Assembly: GCA_014727915.1 (NCBI GenBank)
Contig: WJMO01000001.1
Span: forward strand, 1 to 62,005
Length of the DNA: 62,005 nt
Origin: Candidatus Altarchaeales archaeon
GTDB taxonomy: Archaea > Altiarchaeota > Altiarchaeia > IMC4 > SCGC-AAA252-I15
Direction of reading: 5' to 3'
Part shown: positions 43,700-51,522 of the stretch, one piece after another
How positions within the stretch are numbered: the stretch's first letter is position 1
How the letters are laid out: the number at the start of each line of letters is the position of its first letter
The notes under the pieces: generated by a model
What the model saw: the letters and a program-made list of their open reading frames with translations, nothing else
Databases searched by the model: none
What the model was told of the DNA's origin: nothing
Position numbers and translations under genes: made by a program

Positions 43700-44244
43700 G
43701 GCTTCCGGAGTAACATCGCCCTGCTAAATAGGACCTTTGGATCTGCAGAAGGCGTGAGACCCTGTTCTTCCGCCAGTGAAATGCTCTCCCCGAATTCCCG
43801 GCTGGTCACGCGGGAGTTGGGCTCCACGACCATTAGAAGCCCCCCAGCCCCCAGAATGGTGTGGACTTCCTGGTAGAACATCTTCGGGTCCGGGACCTCA
43901 TGGACCACATAGAAGGCCAATACGAAGTCGAAGGGCCCGGAAACACCGAGCCCGTCTTCTGAGCACCTGCGAGCCTCAACAACGGAGCCAACACCCTTTT
44001 CCTCTATCTTCTTCCGGAGTTTGTCCAGCATCTCCTCCTGTATGTCACATGCTATGACACTCCCCCCATCACCTACCATGTCTGCCAGGGCGAAGGTGAA
44101 CGTGCCCGACGCGCACCCGACATCCAAGACCCTATCTCCCCGCCCCACATAGCTTCCGAATATGCGCCGGGGGTTGTGCACCAGCCGGCGCAGCCAGTTG
44201 TCTAGGAATCCTGCGTGGGAGTGGGGGCAAACGTGCTCCTCCAT
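43696..44244 (-). CDS. Class I SAM-dependent methyltransferase
   Basis: A 182-residue methyltransferase. VLDVGCASGTFTFALADMV is motif I (SAM loop), SVIACDIQEEMLDKL motif II and FVLAFYVVHEVPDP motif IV-like with GGLLMVVEP following. It is short and resembles the UbiE/arsenite type family only in general. The conserved H-S-H start and a Cys-rich N-terminus (VCPHSH) could bind a metal or substrate. The substrate is unknown. Confidence 0.85.
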   Translation of the reverse strand: MEEHVCPHSHAGFLDNWLRRLVHNPRRIFGSYVGRGDRVLDVGCASGTFTFALADMVGDGGSVIACDIQEEMLDKLRKKIEEKGVGSVVEARRCSEDGLGVSGPFDFVLAFYVVHEVPDPKMFYQEVHTILGAGGLLMVVEPNSRVTSREFGESISLAEEQGLTPSADPKVLFSRAMLLRKP

Positions 44245-44265
44245 GCAAGAGAATGGGATACCCTG

Positions 44266-44499
44266 CTATTTAACTTCCTTCCCCTGCTCGAGGGAGTAGT
44301 CTGCCCTTGACGGCTCGTCCCCTACGCGGCTTCCGCCTGTTAGAACATGGTACAGGCTGTAGACCGGCTCCAGGAGGAAGTCCAGGATAGTCCATGACAC
44401 CCCTAGCAGGGAGAAAATGACTGACAGGGCGAACGCTGCGACTATTAACAATAGTAGAGCGGCGGCTGCGGCCGCCCCGCACACGAAGAGGGGGTCCAT
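44266..44499 (-). CDS. Small membrane protein downstream of AIM24 gene
   Basis: A 77-residue protein with an alanine/leucine-rich hydrophobic segment (GAAAAAALLLLIVAAFALSVIF-like, about 9-33) and a second hydrophobic stretch (TILDFLLEPVYSLYHVL). Its ATG shares one base with the stop of the AIM24 gene, so they are coupled. I do not recognise a family. Confidence 0.6.
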   Translation of the reverse strand: MDPLFVCGAAAAAALLLLIVAAFALSVIFSLLGVSWTILDFLLEPVYSLYHVLTGGSRVGDEPSRADYSLEQGKEVK

Positions 44500-45179
44500 C
44501 ACCTGGATCTTGGTATGTACCTCAGGATCTTGCTGGCGAGGTTAGGTATTGGCATTGACTGGAGCCACACCCGGCCCGGGCCCTTGACGCTCGCCAGGAA
44601 GAGGCCTTCACCGCCGAACAGGATGTTCTTGACTCCCTTAACGCGGGTTATGTCGAAGTTGACTTCCGGGTCGTACAGCCCCAGATGCCCCGGGTCGACC
44701 TTAAGCTCCTGCCCTGGCTCCAGACTGTATTCTGTGACGTCGCCTGCAAGCTCGAGGAAGACCGTTCCGGGGCCTGTGACCTTCTGCATTATGAATCCCT
44801 CGCCGCCGAACAGTCCTGCTCCTAGCTTCTTCCTGAAATGCATCTCCAAAGTGACGGAAGACTCGGCGCACATGAACGCGTCCTTCTGGCAGATGAGGGA
44901 CTGACCCTCGGCCAGCTCCAAGGGTATTATCTTCCCTGGGAACTCGTTCACGAACGATATTATCCCCGTTCCTCCGTTGCACGTGTATGTGGTCATGAAG
45001 AGGGACTCGCCGGACATCGCCCGCGTAAGGCCCTTGATCAGCCCGCCTTTGGTGTCGGTCTTCATGTCGAAGTTGTTGGACATCCACGCCATCCCACCGG
45101 ACTCCGTGTAGACCGACTGCCCCTGAGCCAACTCGATATCAACAACCTGCAAAACAGAACCTCTGATAGTATATTTCAT
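44499..45179 (-). CDS. AIM24 family protein (TIGR00266)
   Basis: A 226-residue AIM24-family protein made of beta strands in a repeated fold. ESGGMAWMSNNFDMKTDTKGG, SGESLFMTTYTCNGGTGIISF and NILFGGEGLFLASVKGPGRVWLQSMP are typical of the family. AIM24 proteins are widespread; the yeast member acts at the mitochondrial inner membrane, while the prokaryotic role is unclear. GAGGTGATC lies 7 bp before the ATG, an unusually strong ribosome site for this window. The overlapping small membrane protein downstream may be its anchor (inference). Confidence 0.9.
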   Translation of the reverse strand: MKYTIRGSVLQVVDIELAQGQSVYTESGGMAWMSNNFDMKTDTKGGLIKGLTRAMSGESLFMTTYTCNGGTGIISFVNEFPGKIIPLELAEGQSLICQKDAFMCAESSVTLEMHFRKKLGAGLFGGEGFIMQKVTGPGTVFLELAGDVTEYSLEPGQELKVDPGHLGLYDPEVNFDITRVKGVKNILFGGEGLFLASVKGPGRVWLQSMPIPNLASKILRYIPRSR

Positions 45180-45238
45180 GGTAAGATCACCTCTTATTTG
45201 GAAAAAAACGATTGAAGATATATAAGATGCGAAGACAG

Positions 45239-46270
45239 CTACTTGCCTGAAATGATCTTCCGGCAGACTGGACAGGAACTTGCTGGGGGGTGCGTATCAA
45301 CGCCTGCGACGATCTCGTCCCTCATCTTCCAGTGTTTGAGATGCCAGTAGAGTATCTCCTTGTTCATGGACAGCTTCGCCCTAACGCGACCGGGTAAGCC
45401 AGGCAGATGGGACAGCAGCATTAGCGGTGAGAAGAGCGCTCCTATTATCGTCTTGGCCCACCATAGCTGACGTGTCCTCGGAGCCCCGTAGTGTTTGTTG
45501 AAGAGGTGGTATAGGCTGTGCATGTGATGTAATGTCCTGCGACGGGACATGCTCGTGGTTGAGCCGTGCTCTGAGTGCAATACAGAGGCTGATGGCGTGT
45601 ACCAGACCTTCCAACCGTGCTTGTAGGCGCGTAACATCATCTCAACCTCCTCATAGTACATGAAGAACCACTCGTCAAACGAACCCACATCATCGAAGAC
45701 CTCAGCCCGGGCCATGTAAAAGCAGCCGTTCGCACAGGCAAGCTGGCCGGGGCCGTCGTAGAACTTCCTCGTGGGCCACAGGTCCCACGGCGCGGCCCTC
45801 AAGCCCAGGAGGTGAGTTATGAAGCGGGGGAAGACGAGGGACCTGCAGGCTTCGGTGAGTAGGCTGGGGTAGTTCGCATAGCAGGGGTTCTGGAGGGACC
45901 CGTCCGGGTGCAGGTACCTCCCGGTTATGAAGCCTATGCGAGGGTCTGATGCGATGGCAGAGAGGAGATTGTCGAGGGTCCCCTCCATCAGCCTTATGTC
46001 CTCTGACATGATGGCATAGTATCCGGCCCTCCCGAGGGAAACCGCCTTTTTACGGTTGGCGCCCACCCCCAGGCGTGTTTCATTACGGGAGACCTTGACT
46101 GTTGGGAACTCTGACGCGAGCATCTCGGACGTCCCATCAGCGGAGGCGTTATCTATCACCCATACCTCATGGGGGCAGGAGGGGGGATAGGCCATTATCG
46201 AAGCCAGGCAATCCCTCAGAAGCTCGCGGTTGTCCGTGGAAGTCACGCAAACCAGCAGATCCAACGCCAA
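45239..46270 (-). CDS. GT2 glycosyltransferase, WbbL/rhamnosyltransferase-like
   Basis: A 343-residue family 2 transferase. LLVCVTSTDNRELLRDCLAS opens the GT-A fold, VWVIDNASADGTSEML follows, and YYAIMSEDIRLMEGTLDNLL carries the metal-binding acids (S-E-D in place of N/D-x-D). CANGCFYMARAEVFDDVGSFDEWFFMYYEEVEMMLRAY is the W/F-F-x-Y-x-E-D/E signature of WbbL-like enzymes that add rhamnose or similar sugars. A C-terminal CPVCRKI may bind zinc. The start is TTG at 46270 behind AGGTGG; the frame extends to an ATG at 46342 but that lacks a ribosome site. It stands apart from the main glycan locus. Confidence 0.83.
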   Translation of the reverse strand: MALDLLVCVTSTDNRELLRDCLASIMAYPPSCPHEVWVIDNASADGTSEMLASEFPTVKVSRNETRLGVGANRKKAVSLGRAGYYAIMSEDIRLMEGTLDNLLSAIASDPRIGFITGRYLHPDGSLQNPCYANYPSLLTEACRSLVFPRFITHLLGLRAAPWDLWPTRKFYDGPGQLACANGCFYMARAEVFDDVGSFDEWFFMYYEEVEMMLRAYKHGWKVWYTPSASVLHSEHGSTTSMSRRRTLHHMHSLYHLFNKHYGAPRTRQLWWAKTIIGALFSPLMLLSHLPGLPGRVRAKLSMNKEILYWHLKHWKMRDEIVAGVDTHPPASSCPVCRKIISGK

Positions 46271-46382
46271 AACACACCACCTAAGAAAACAATGACAATA
46301 GAAGATAAAAAACCACCCGAGACTGCGATTGTCAGTTGACATGCCTGTTGCCTGTCCCGTTCGCTGTCGTCAGCTACGAGAA

Positions 46383-46480
46383 CCCCTTTTTTTAATTGTC
46401 TGCTGGTTTGGACCCCAGGCAACGGCTTGTGCCGTGGAACATGAGGGTCTGGCAGTTTCCTGGACTATCCCATCATAGAA
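46383..46480 (+). ncRNA. Candidate structured RNA in a 283-bp gap
   Basis: The gap 46271-46553 holds no convincing ORF. A TATA-like TTTTTTTAATT (46385-46395) is followed by a sequence that folds: CTGC (46401-46404) with GCAG, GGACCC with GGGTCT, and an inner hairpin ACGGC-TTGT-GCCGT (about 46424-46437). The two nested stems with a conserved-looking promoter suggest a small RNA of about 60-90 nt. I cannot match it to a known RNA family. Confidence 0.3.
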
Positions 46481-46553
46481 CTTATCTCCTTGGCAGCCAT
46501 ACTCATATGATGATAATCGGTTAAAATGGCGAAAAGAGGGGCATGACATGGGG

Positions 46554-47138
46554 TTACCCCAGGAGGGAGCCTATTATGTAGCTCAGAATGACTGCGACAA
46601 CAGCCACCAGTATCATCTTCACACCATAGGATATCATGGAGCTTTTGCTTATCTTCCCCAGGTAGCAGCCGACGAGGAATATCTCCAAACCGCCTATGAG
46701 CATGGAGTACATGAACGCGTATTCAACGGCCAAGAGTCCCAGCCGGGCTGCCATGAAGGGAGATATCATTATGAGAGCCGTCAGGACCGGGCTCAGGCCG
46801 TTGACGACGGATGAGAACAGCGCCGCAAAGCTCCGGGCATCCTCGTGGAGGGTATCACCCAGGTCGACGAGCATGGACCTCTCCAGTTTCTTGAGCTCCT
46901 TCTCTCTCATCGCCCTCTCGGCGAGGTAGGCGCTCGCAGAACCTGAAACACCCAAGGCCACGATACCCGCGAAGCCGGTGCCCAGAACCACATCAGGGTC
47001 ATGGTGGCCGGCAACATAAGACCCGACAATGACGCCCATCATAGTGTACAATCCGTCAAAGCCGTTGAGGACAAAATACCTGCCCGCAATATCCAAGACA
47101 TTAGTGACCCTGAAATACGTGCGGATCCGGGATAACAT
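46554..47138 (-). CDS. VIT1/CCC1-like membrane protein (TIGR00267 family)
   Basis: A 194-residue membrane protein from the ATG at 47138 (a frame to 47210 adds 24 residues over a TATA-like region). The stretch RYFVLNGFDGLYTMMGVIVGSY with NGFDG, and GFAGIVALGVSGSASAYLAERAMREKE, fit the VIT1/CCC1 family of predicted Fe/Mn transporters, here of the archaeal TIGR00267 subgroup with about five helices. It would move iron or manganese, by family. GTTTTTATTC, 30 bp before the ATG, fits a leaderless transcript. It is divergent from the P-loop protein gene. Confidence 0.82.
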   Translation of the reverse strand: MLSRIRTYFRVTNVLDIAGRYFVLNGFDGLYTMMGVIVGSYVAGHHDPDVVLGTGFAGIVALGVSGSASAYLAERAMREKELKKLERSMLVDLGDTLHEDARSFAALFSSVVNGLSPVLTALIMISPFMAARLGLLAVEYAFMYSMLIGGLEIFLVGCYLGKISKSSMISYGVKMILVAVVAVILSYIIGSLLG

Positions 47139-47208
47139 AGAAGAAAAAGAAGGAAGAGGGAGAATAAAAACCACACGTATTTTTATTGTTTTGAAGGTTT
47201 TATAATAC

Positions 47209-48960
47209 ATGTCTAACGAACTTTCAAAGTTTGAAAAAACATTTATTGTCTGGACCGACGGAAGCCTCCCGAAGGAGACTTACGAGTTCCTAGACAGCAG
47301 GTCATTCTCTGAAATCGTGGGTTATTACCTCGATGAACTCCGGATGCACGAGTCAAACCTCCTTAGGATATTCCCCCAGGGATTGGAGGATGCGGAGCAG
47401 GTCAAGGTCATAGTCGATCTTTTCAAGAAGCTTTACTACAATACTGTGGAAGACATCGAAAGGGATTATCCCGAATACGAGCATCTCCTAGGTGACAGGT
47501 ATAACCTGCAGCAGTTCATAGAGAACTTATACAATTTCTGGAGGGGCTTTGAGAGATATATAGTATGTTCATCGCTTGACGAGATGGGATACGATAAGAG
47601 GCCGTATAGGACGTTTAGGGACACGATCTCCCATATGAACCATCTTGTCCGGAAAACTTATAGGGACATTTCAGAGAACCTCATGGGCGAATCATACAAT
47701 GTCTATCGCCAGGTGTCATCAGGGTTCTCGGTCGGGATCATAGCCGTGAACAAGGAATGGGGGTGTCCTGACGAATATATGAGACTGGATGCAATACCCA
47801 TGGTAACGCAGGTCCTCCTATACCCCCCGCTGATATTGGATCCGCTGATGAACAAGAGGAAGGGCAGTTTTAAGAAGGTCGAGTCAAACCCCCTGGAGGG
47901 CATCGAATTCCAGGATAAACAATGGCTCTGTTATCCCGCAAAAGTCGGGAGTCTTTTGATTCACATCTACTTCCATAACAAATTCATGAGCTTGGGCTGC
48001 TCTGCTGCGAACTTGTTCGAGCTGGCTAAGAGCGAGGACCTTGAACGAAAACCGGATGCGATCTACGCGTTCGGAGTCGACGAGGACGGCCTAGACAGGT
48101 TCGGCTGTGAGACGGTCTTTTACGAAGACGAGAAGAACGACCTACTGATCGCGGCAGTTCCGAGGAAAAACGATTATGGATACTTTGGCTACCTGAAGAA
48201 GATGGTTCTGACGCTCCACAATATTTTGATGATGAAGCGCGGGAGATTCCCCATACACGGGGCGATGGTGGGCATAGAACTCAAGGAAGGCAGGAAAGCG
48301 AACGTAGTCATAGTAGGGGATACTGGCGCCGGAAAATCCGAGTCATTGGAGGCGTTCAGGACGATAGGGGACGCAAAGATAAAGGACATGACCATCATAT
48401 TCGACGACATGGGCTCATTGGAGGTCGATGACGAGGGGAGGGTGAAGGCATACGGGACTGAAATAGGCGCGTTCGTCCGTTTGGACGACCTACAGCCTGG
48501 CTTTGCATTCGGGAACATCGACCGCTCGATAATAATGAGCCCCCAGAAGGTGAACGCGAGGGTGGTGTTGCCTGTGACAACCATAGAAGAAGTGCTAAGA
48601 GGGAATGAGGTTGACTTCTTCCTTTACGCGAACAACTACGAGGAAATCGGAGAAAAAGAAGAGATAATCGAGAGATTCGGCACAGCAGACGAAGCACTGA
48701 GGGTTTTCAGCGAGGGAAAGGTCATGTCGAAGGGAACGACCGAATCATCAGGCGTGGTAAAAACTTATTTCGCGAATATTTTCGGACCCCCGCAGTACAA
48801 AGAACTGCACGACAATATCGCTACAAGATACTTCGGAAAAATGTTTGAAACGGGCGTTTTCGTGGGCCAGGTCAGGACCAGGCTGGGTATCGAGGGCTAT
48901 GAGACGGAAGGGCCGATGATAGCCGCGCAAGAACTATTGAAACTGATAGACCGTAGTTAG
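47209..48960 (+). CDS. HPr-kinase/PEPCK-like P-loop protein
   Basis: A 583-residue protein. The N-terminal ~320 residues are unlike anything I know. The C-terminal part carries VIVGDTGAGKSESLEAF (about residues 367-383), a P-loop of the type found in HPr kinase/phosphorylase and PEP carboxykinase (G-x-x-G-x-G-K-S-E), then MTIIFDDMGSLEVDDEG with paired aspartates like their metal site, and GTEIGAFVRLDDL. HPr kinases phosphorylate a serine on a partner protein; no HPr or PTS gene is in the window. I infer a nucleotide-binding kinase or phosphatase with another target. A TATA-like GTATTTTTATTG is 28 bp before the ATG. Confidence 0.68.
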   Translation: MSNELSKFEKTFIVWTDGSLPKETYEFLDSRSFSEIVGYYLDELRMHESNLLRIFPQGLEDAEQVKVIVDLFKKLYYNTVEDIERDYPEYEHLLGDRYNLQQFIENLYNFWRGFERYIVCSSLDEMGYDKRPYRTFRDTISHMNHLVRKTYRDISENLMGESYNVYRQVSSGFSVGIIAVNKEWGCPDEYMRLDAIPMVTQVLLYPPLILDPLMNKRKGSFKKVESNPLEGIEFQDKQWLCYPAKVGSLLIHIYFHNKFMSLGCSAANLFELAKSEDLERKPDAIYAFGVDEDGLDRFGCETVFYEDEKNDLLIAAVPRKNDYGYFGYLKKMVLTLHNILMMKRGRFPIHGAMVGIELKEGRKANVVIVGDTGAGKSESLEAFRTIGDAKIKDMTIIFDDMGSLEVDDEGRVKAYGTEIGAFVRLDDLQPGFAFGNIDRSIIMSPQKVNARVVLPVTTIEEVLRGNEVDFFLYANNYEEIGEKEEIIERFGTADEALRVFSEGKVMSKGTTESSGVVKTYFANIFGPPQYKELHDNIATRYFGKMFETGVFVGQVRTRLGIEGYETEGPMIAAQELLKLIDRS

Positions 48961-49037
48961 GAAGACATGCATATCCAAGCTCGCCTCTTGTATTTTTTTA
49001 ACTGTTTTTTATATTTGTTTGCACATATTTGGTTCCT

Positions 49038-50270
49038 ATGAGTCTACAGGTAACCGAACTGCTATTCATCCTGATGGTCTCCTGGTATGCCGGCAGGTTC
49101 TTCCGGCGTAGACTGGATATGCCGCCCATGCTGGGGGAGTTGATCGCGGGTTTGTTGTTCGGCCCTACTGTCCTGGGTTGGATCGAGTCTAGCGAGTTCA
49201 TCGATTTTCTCGCTGAACTGGGGATTTTCTTTTTGATGTTCTATGCTGGTTTGGAGACCGACCCCAAGCTGTTCTTCAAGAACATCAAACCATCGATTCT
49301 GGTGGGCATCCTGGGTTTTGCTATACCCCTGGGATTGGGTTATTACGGGACTTTATGGTTCATGCCCGGGGCCACAAGCATTCAGGCCCTGTTCGTGGGT
49401 CTGGGTTTGAGCATCACCGCGATAGCGGTGAACGCCCGCATACTTATGGACCTGAGCCTATGCAACTCAAGGATAGGGAATATCCTCATCGGCTCGGCTG
49501 TCGTCGACGACGTCCTGTCTCTCGGGTTTTTTTCCGCTGTCGTCAAGACAGTCGAGGTAGGGTATTTTTCGTATAATACTTTCTTATTCTCTCTCGCATA
49601 TGTCCTGGCCTTTTTCGCCATCACCTATTTTATCGGGAAGATTGTTCTGCCCTACGTCAACAAGTACTATCTTGAAGGGGGAGGCCACGGATTCACCTTC
49701 GCCTTGTTGACTGCCTTTTTGTTCGCCTTGATCGGGGAGGCGCTGGGGTTGCACGTCATCATCGGCGCGTTCTTCGCCGGCTTGTTCGTGCGTGAGGAGA
49801 TAAAAAGACAGGATGTCCTGGATGCGTTAAACGACCGGTTGATGACCATCAGCTACGGGTTTCTAGGGCCGATTTTTTTCGTGTCTTTATCCTTCCACGT
49901 CGTTTTGGGCTTGATATTGGAGTACATAGAGTTCTTGACCATAGTCTTGATAATCGCTTTTATCGGGAAATTCGCAGGCTCATACGCGGGTGGCTGGCTT
50001 GCAGGGCTTAAAAGAGAGGAGAACGCCGTTGTAGCCATGGGCATGAACGGACGGGGGGCCGTGGAACTAATCCTCGTGGGTGTGGGGATAAATCTTGGAG
50101 TCCTTAACAAAGAAATCTCATCCATCCTGGTGTCAATGGCATTCATCACCACATTCCTAACCCCCATTGGATTCAAATTCCTTTTGGAGCGCTTTAATCT
50201 GGATTCCTGCATGATAAACCCAGACCAGGAGAAAGACACGCCAACCAGAGAGGGGATAAACCAGGGTTAG
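49038..50270 (+). CDS. Kef-type (CPA2) cation/proton antiporter
   Basis: A 410-residue membrane protein with about 12 helices. DMPPMLGELIAGLLFGPTVLGWI is the first-helix signature of Kef/CPA2 antiporters, GLGLSITAIAVNARILMDLSL with GSAVVDDVLSL carries the conserved D-D pair of the transport site, and HVIIGAFFAGLFVREE is typical later. It ends after the membrane part with a short basic tail and no TrkA-N domain, so it is a Na+/H+ or K+/H+ antiporter without the usual regulatory domain. The ATG at 49038 is favoured by a TTTTTTATATTTG box 28 bp before it. Its last base triplets overlap the first tRNA-derived repeat of the tandem elements. Confidence 0.88.
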   Translation: MSLQVTELLFILMVSWYAGRFFRRRLDMPPMLGELIAGLLFGPTVLGWIESSEFIDFLAELGIFFLMFYAGLETDPKLFFKNIKPSILVGILGFAIPLGLGYYGTLWFMPGATSIQALFVGLGLSITAIAVNARILMDLSLCNSRIGNILIGSAVVDDVLSLGFFSAVVKTVEVGYFSYNTFLFSLAYVLAFFAITYFIGKIVLPYVNKYYLEGGGHGFTFALLTAFLFALIGEALGLHVIIGAFFAGLFVREEIKRQDVLDALNDRLMTISYGFLGPIFFVSLSFHVVLGLILEYIEFLTIVLIIAFIGKFAGSYAGGWLAGLKREENAVVAMGMNGRGAVELILVGVGINLGVLNKEISSILVSMAFITTFLTPIGFKFLLERFNLDSCMINPDQEKDTPTREGINQG

Positions 50271-50388
50271 CCCCGCCAGGATCCCACTCGCTTTCAGCTC
50301 GCTTATCCTGGGAGAGTTCGTGAGCCACCAATGCTTCGATGTGACCTTATTTAGCCCCGCCAGGATTATGCCGGAAAAGTCCGAATCC
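50268..50388. repeat. Right-end module of element 1 (121 bp, copy A)
   Basis: Matches 52707-52827 with one mismatch over 121 bp. It holds the 15-bp tRNA-Gln 3' end (tagccccgccaggat) twice, at 50268-50282 and 50352-50366, 84 bp apart. Between them, ATCCTGG and CCAGGAT-type arms form an inverted repeat that mimics the T-stem of the tRNA. A short hairpin ccggaaaagtccg closes the module. The first copy overlaps the last codons of the antiporter gene, so integration is in the gene's 3' end or just after it. Confidence 0.85.
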
Positions 50389-50489
50389 CGGTTACAGACA
50401 TAGAGTAAAAGACTAAAAAGGCCAGGTTAGAGGGGTGGAAAAGTGGTTTTTGAGTTTCTTTTTAGTAGTTATGTATTAGATTATAGAGC

Positions 50490-51329
50490 ATGGAAAAGGG
50501 ATTGAGAAAGGAAATTAAATTTTCAATATTAAGAAGATTAACAGGACGGCAAAAGCCTTCTAAAAATAGAATAATCGCATCTATAGTTATCGTTATTGTT
50601 GTGTTGATTTTAACTTTTTTAGTTGGATTTTATTTCAACCAGTTTTTAACTAAACCAAGTGCAAACGTTGTTTTCCACCCATATACCGGGGATAATGAGA
50701 GCATACACATCCAGATTACAAATGGCCCAAAAAAGTTAACAGATGTTTCCTTGAAAGTAAAAACATGCCATATGAATGATTTTGAGTATATTCCTGTTCC
50801 GGATTTAATCGAGTATGAAACATATCCCGTTTCCTTGAACGATAAAGAAACTGCTTATGCACTGAAGAAGATTTTTCAAAAGGTTGTATGCGACCCAATG
50901 AATACCAGCACAAATCCAGAGTGTTGGATTAAAACATATATAATAAATGGAACGGCTTATGCACCCCCACAAAAATTTAATAAATATCGGTGTGGTTACT
51001 GTAAATATACATTAATTTTAAAGTCTAATGAATTTTCAAAAAATATAACGGATTTCTTCTTCTCCCCAATCGAAGTCAACACATACAGCTTGGATATTAC
51101 TCCCGAAACAGTACTCGATGTAAACGAAGAAGAAATGGAATTTTTTAGCCCAATTGCAATCAGATTATTTAGTCCATATGATGTCTGCATGCTTGAAACT
51201 GATGGAAAGTACGAAAGATGTAAAGACCAACCAATAATACCAGTTATCCAGAAACCCATTACCATGAGCATATCCCCAACCAACAAATCTTTGGGCAATA
51301 TAACTATAACGATAAAACAAAACACTTAA
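50490..51329 (+). CDS. Single-pass membrane protein of unknown function (element cargo)
   Basis: A 279-residue protein with a basic N-terminus, one membrane helix (IIASIVIVIVVLILTFLVGFYF, about 28-49) and an outside domain with six or more cysteines (TCHMN, VVCDP, ECWIK, RCGYCKY, VCMLET, RCKDQ). Its codon use is far more AT-rich than the flanking chromosome, a sign of transfer. I recognise no family. The ATG at 50490 follows an AT-rich leader. It is followed by a strong hairpin and then the ATPase gene. Confidence 0.7.
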   Translation: MEKGLRKEIKFSILRRLTGRQKPSKNRIIASIVIVIVVLILTFLVGFYFNQFLTKPSANVVFHPYTGDNESIHIQITNGPKKLTDVSLKVKTCHMNDFEYIPVPDLIEYETYPVSLNDKETAYALKKIFQKVVCDPMNTSTNPECWIKTYIINGTAYAPPQKFNKYRCGYCKYTLILKSNEFSKNITDFFFSPIEVNTYSLDITPETVLDVNEEEMEFFSPIAIRLFSPYDVCMLETDGKYERCKDQPIIPVIQKPITMSISPTNKSLGNITITIKQNT

Positions 51330-51368
51330 GAATAACTGAAAATCATTAGAATTAATACTTGGATAATT

Positions 51369-51399
51369 GGGTGAGGGGCTAGGGTTGTGCCCCGCACCC
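51369..51399 (+). terminator. Strong hairpin between the two genes of element 1
   Basis: GGGTG-A-GGGGC (51369-51379), a nine-base loop, and GCCCC-G-CACCC (51389-51399) form a 10-bp stem with one internal mismatch. It is a GC-rich island in AT-rich DNA, 40 bp after the stop at 51329. It could end transcription of the first gene or be part of a small RNA. Confidence 0.5.
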
Positions 51400-51440
51400 T
51401 GGTTGCCTTCTCCGGACCCTATATGTTAAGCATGTACTCC

Positions 51441-51474
51441 TGAACATGATATACTTTAATTAAAGTATAGTTCA
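51441..51474. promoter_or_regulatory. Perfect 20-bp palindrome ahead of the AAA/DUF4143 gene
   Basis: tatactttaattaaagtata (51450-51469) is a perfect palindrome. Outside it, TGAAC (51441-51445) and GTTCA (51470-51474) are also complementary, offset by four bases on the left. It lies just upstream of the TATA-like TTTATTTAAATATA (51488-51501) that fits the leaderless start at 51523. This is what an operator for a dimeric regulator looks like. Confidence 0.55.
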
Positions 51475-51522
51475 ATTTTAGTAGGATATTTATTTAAATA
51501 TAGTTGATTCTAAGTATAATAC

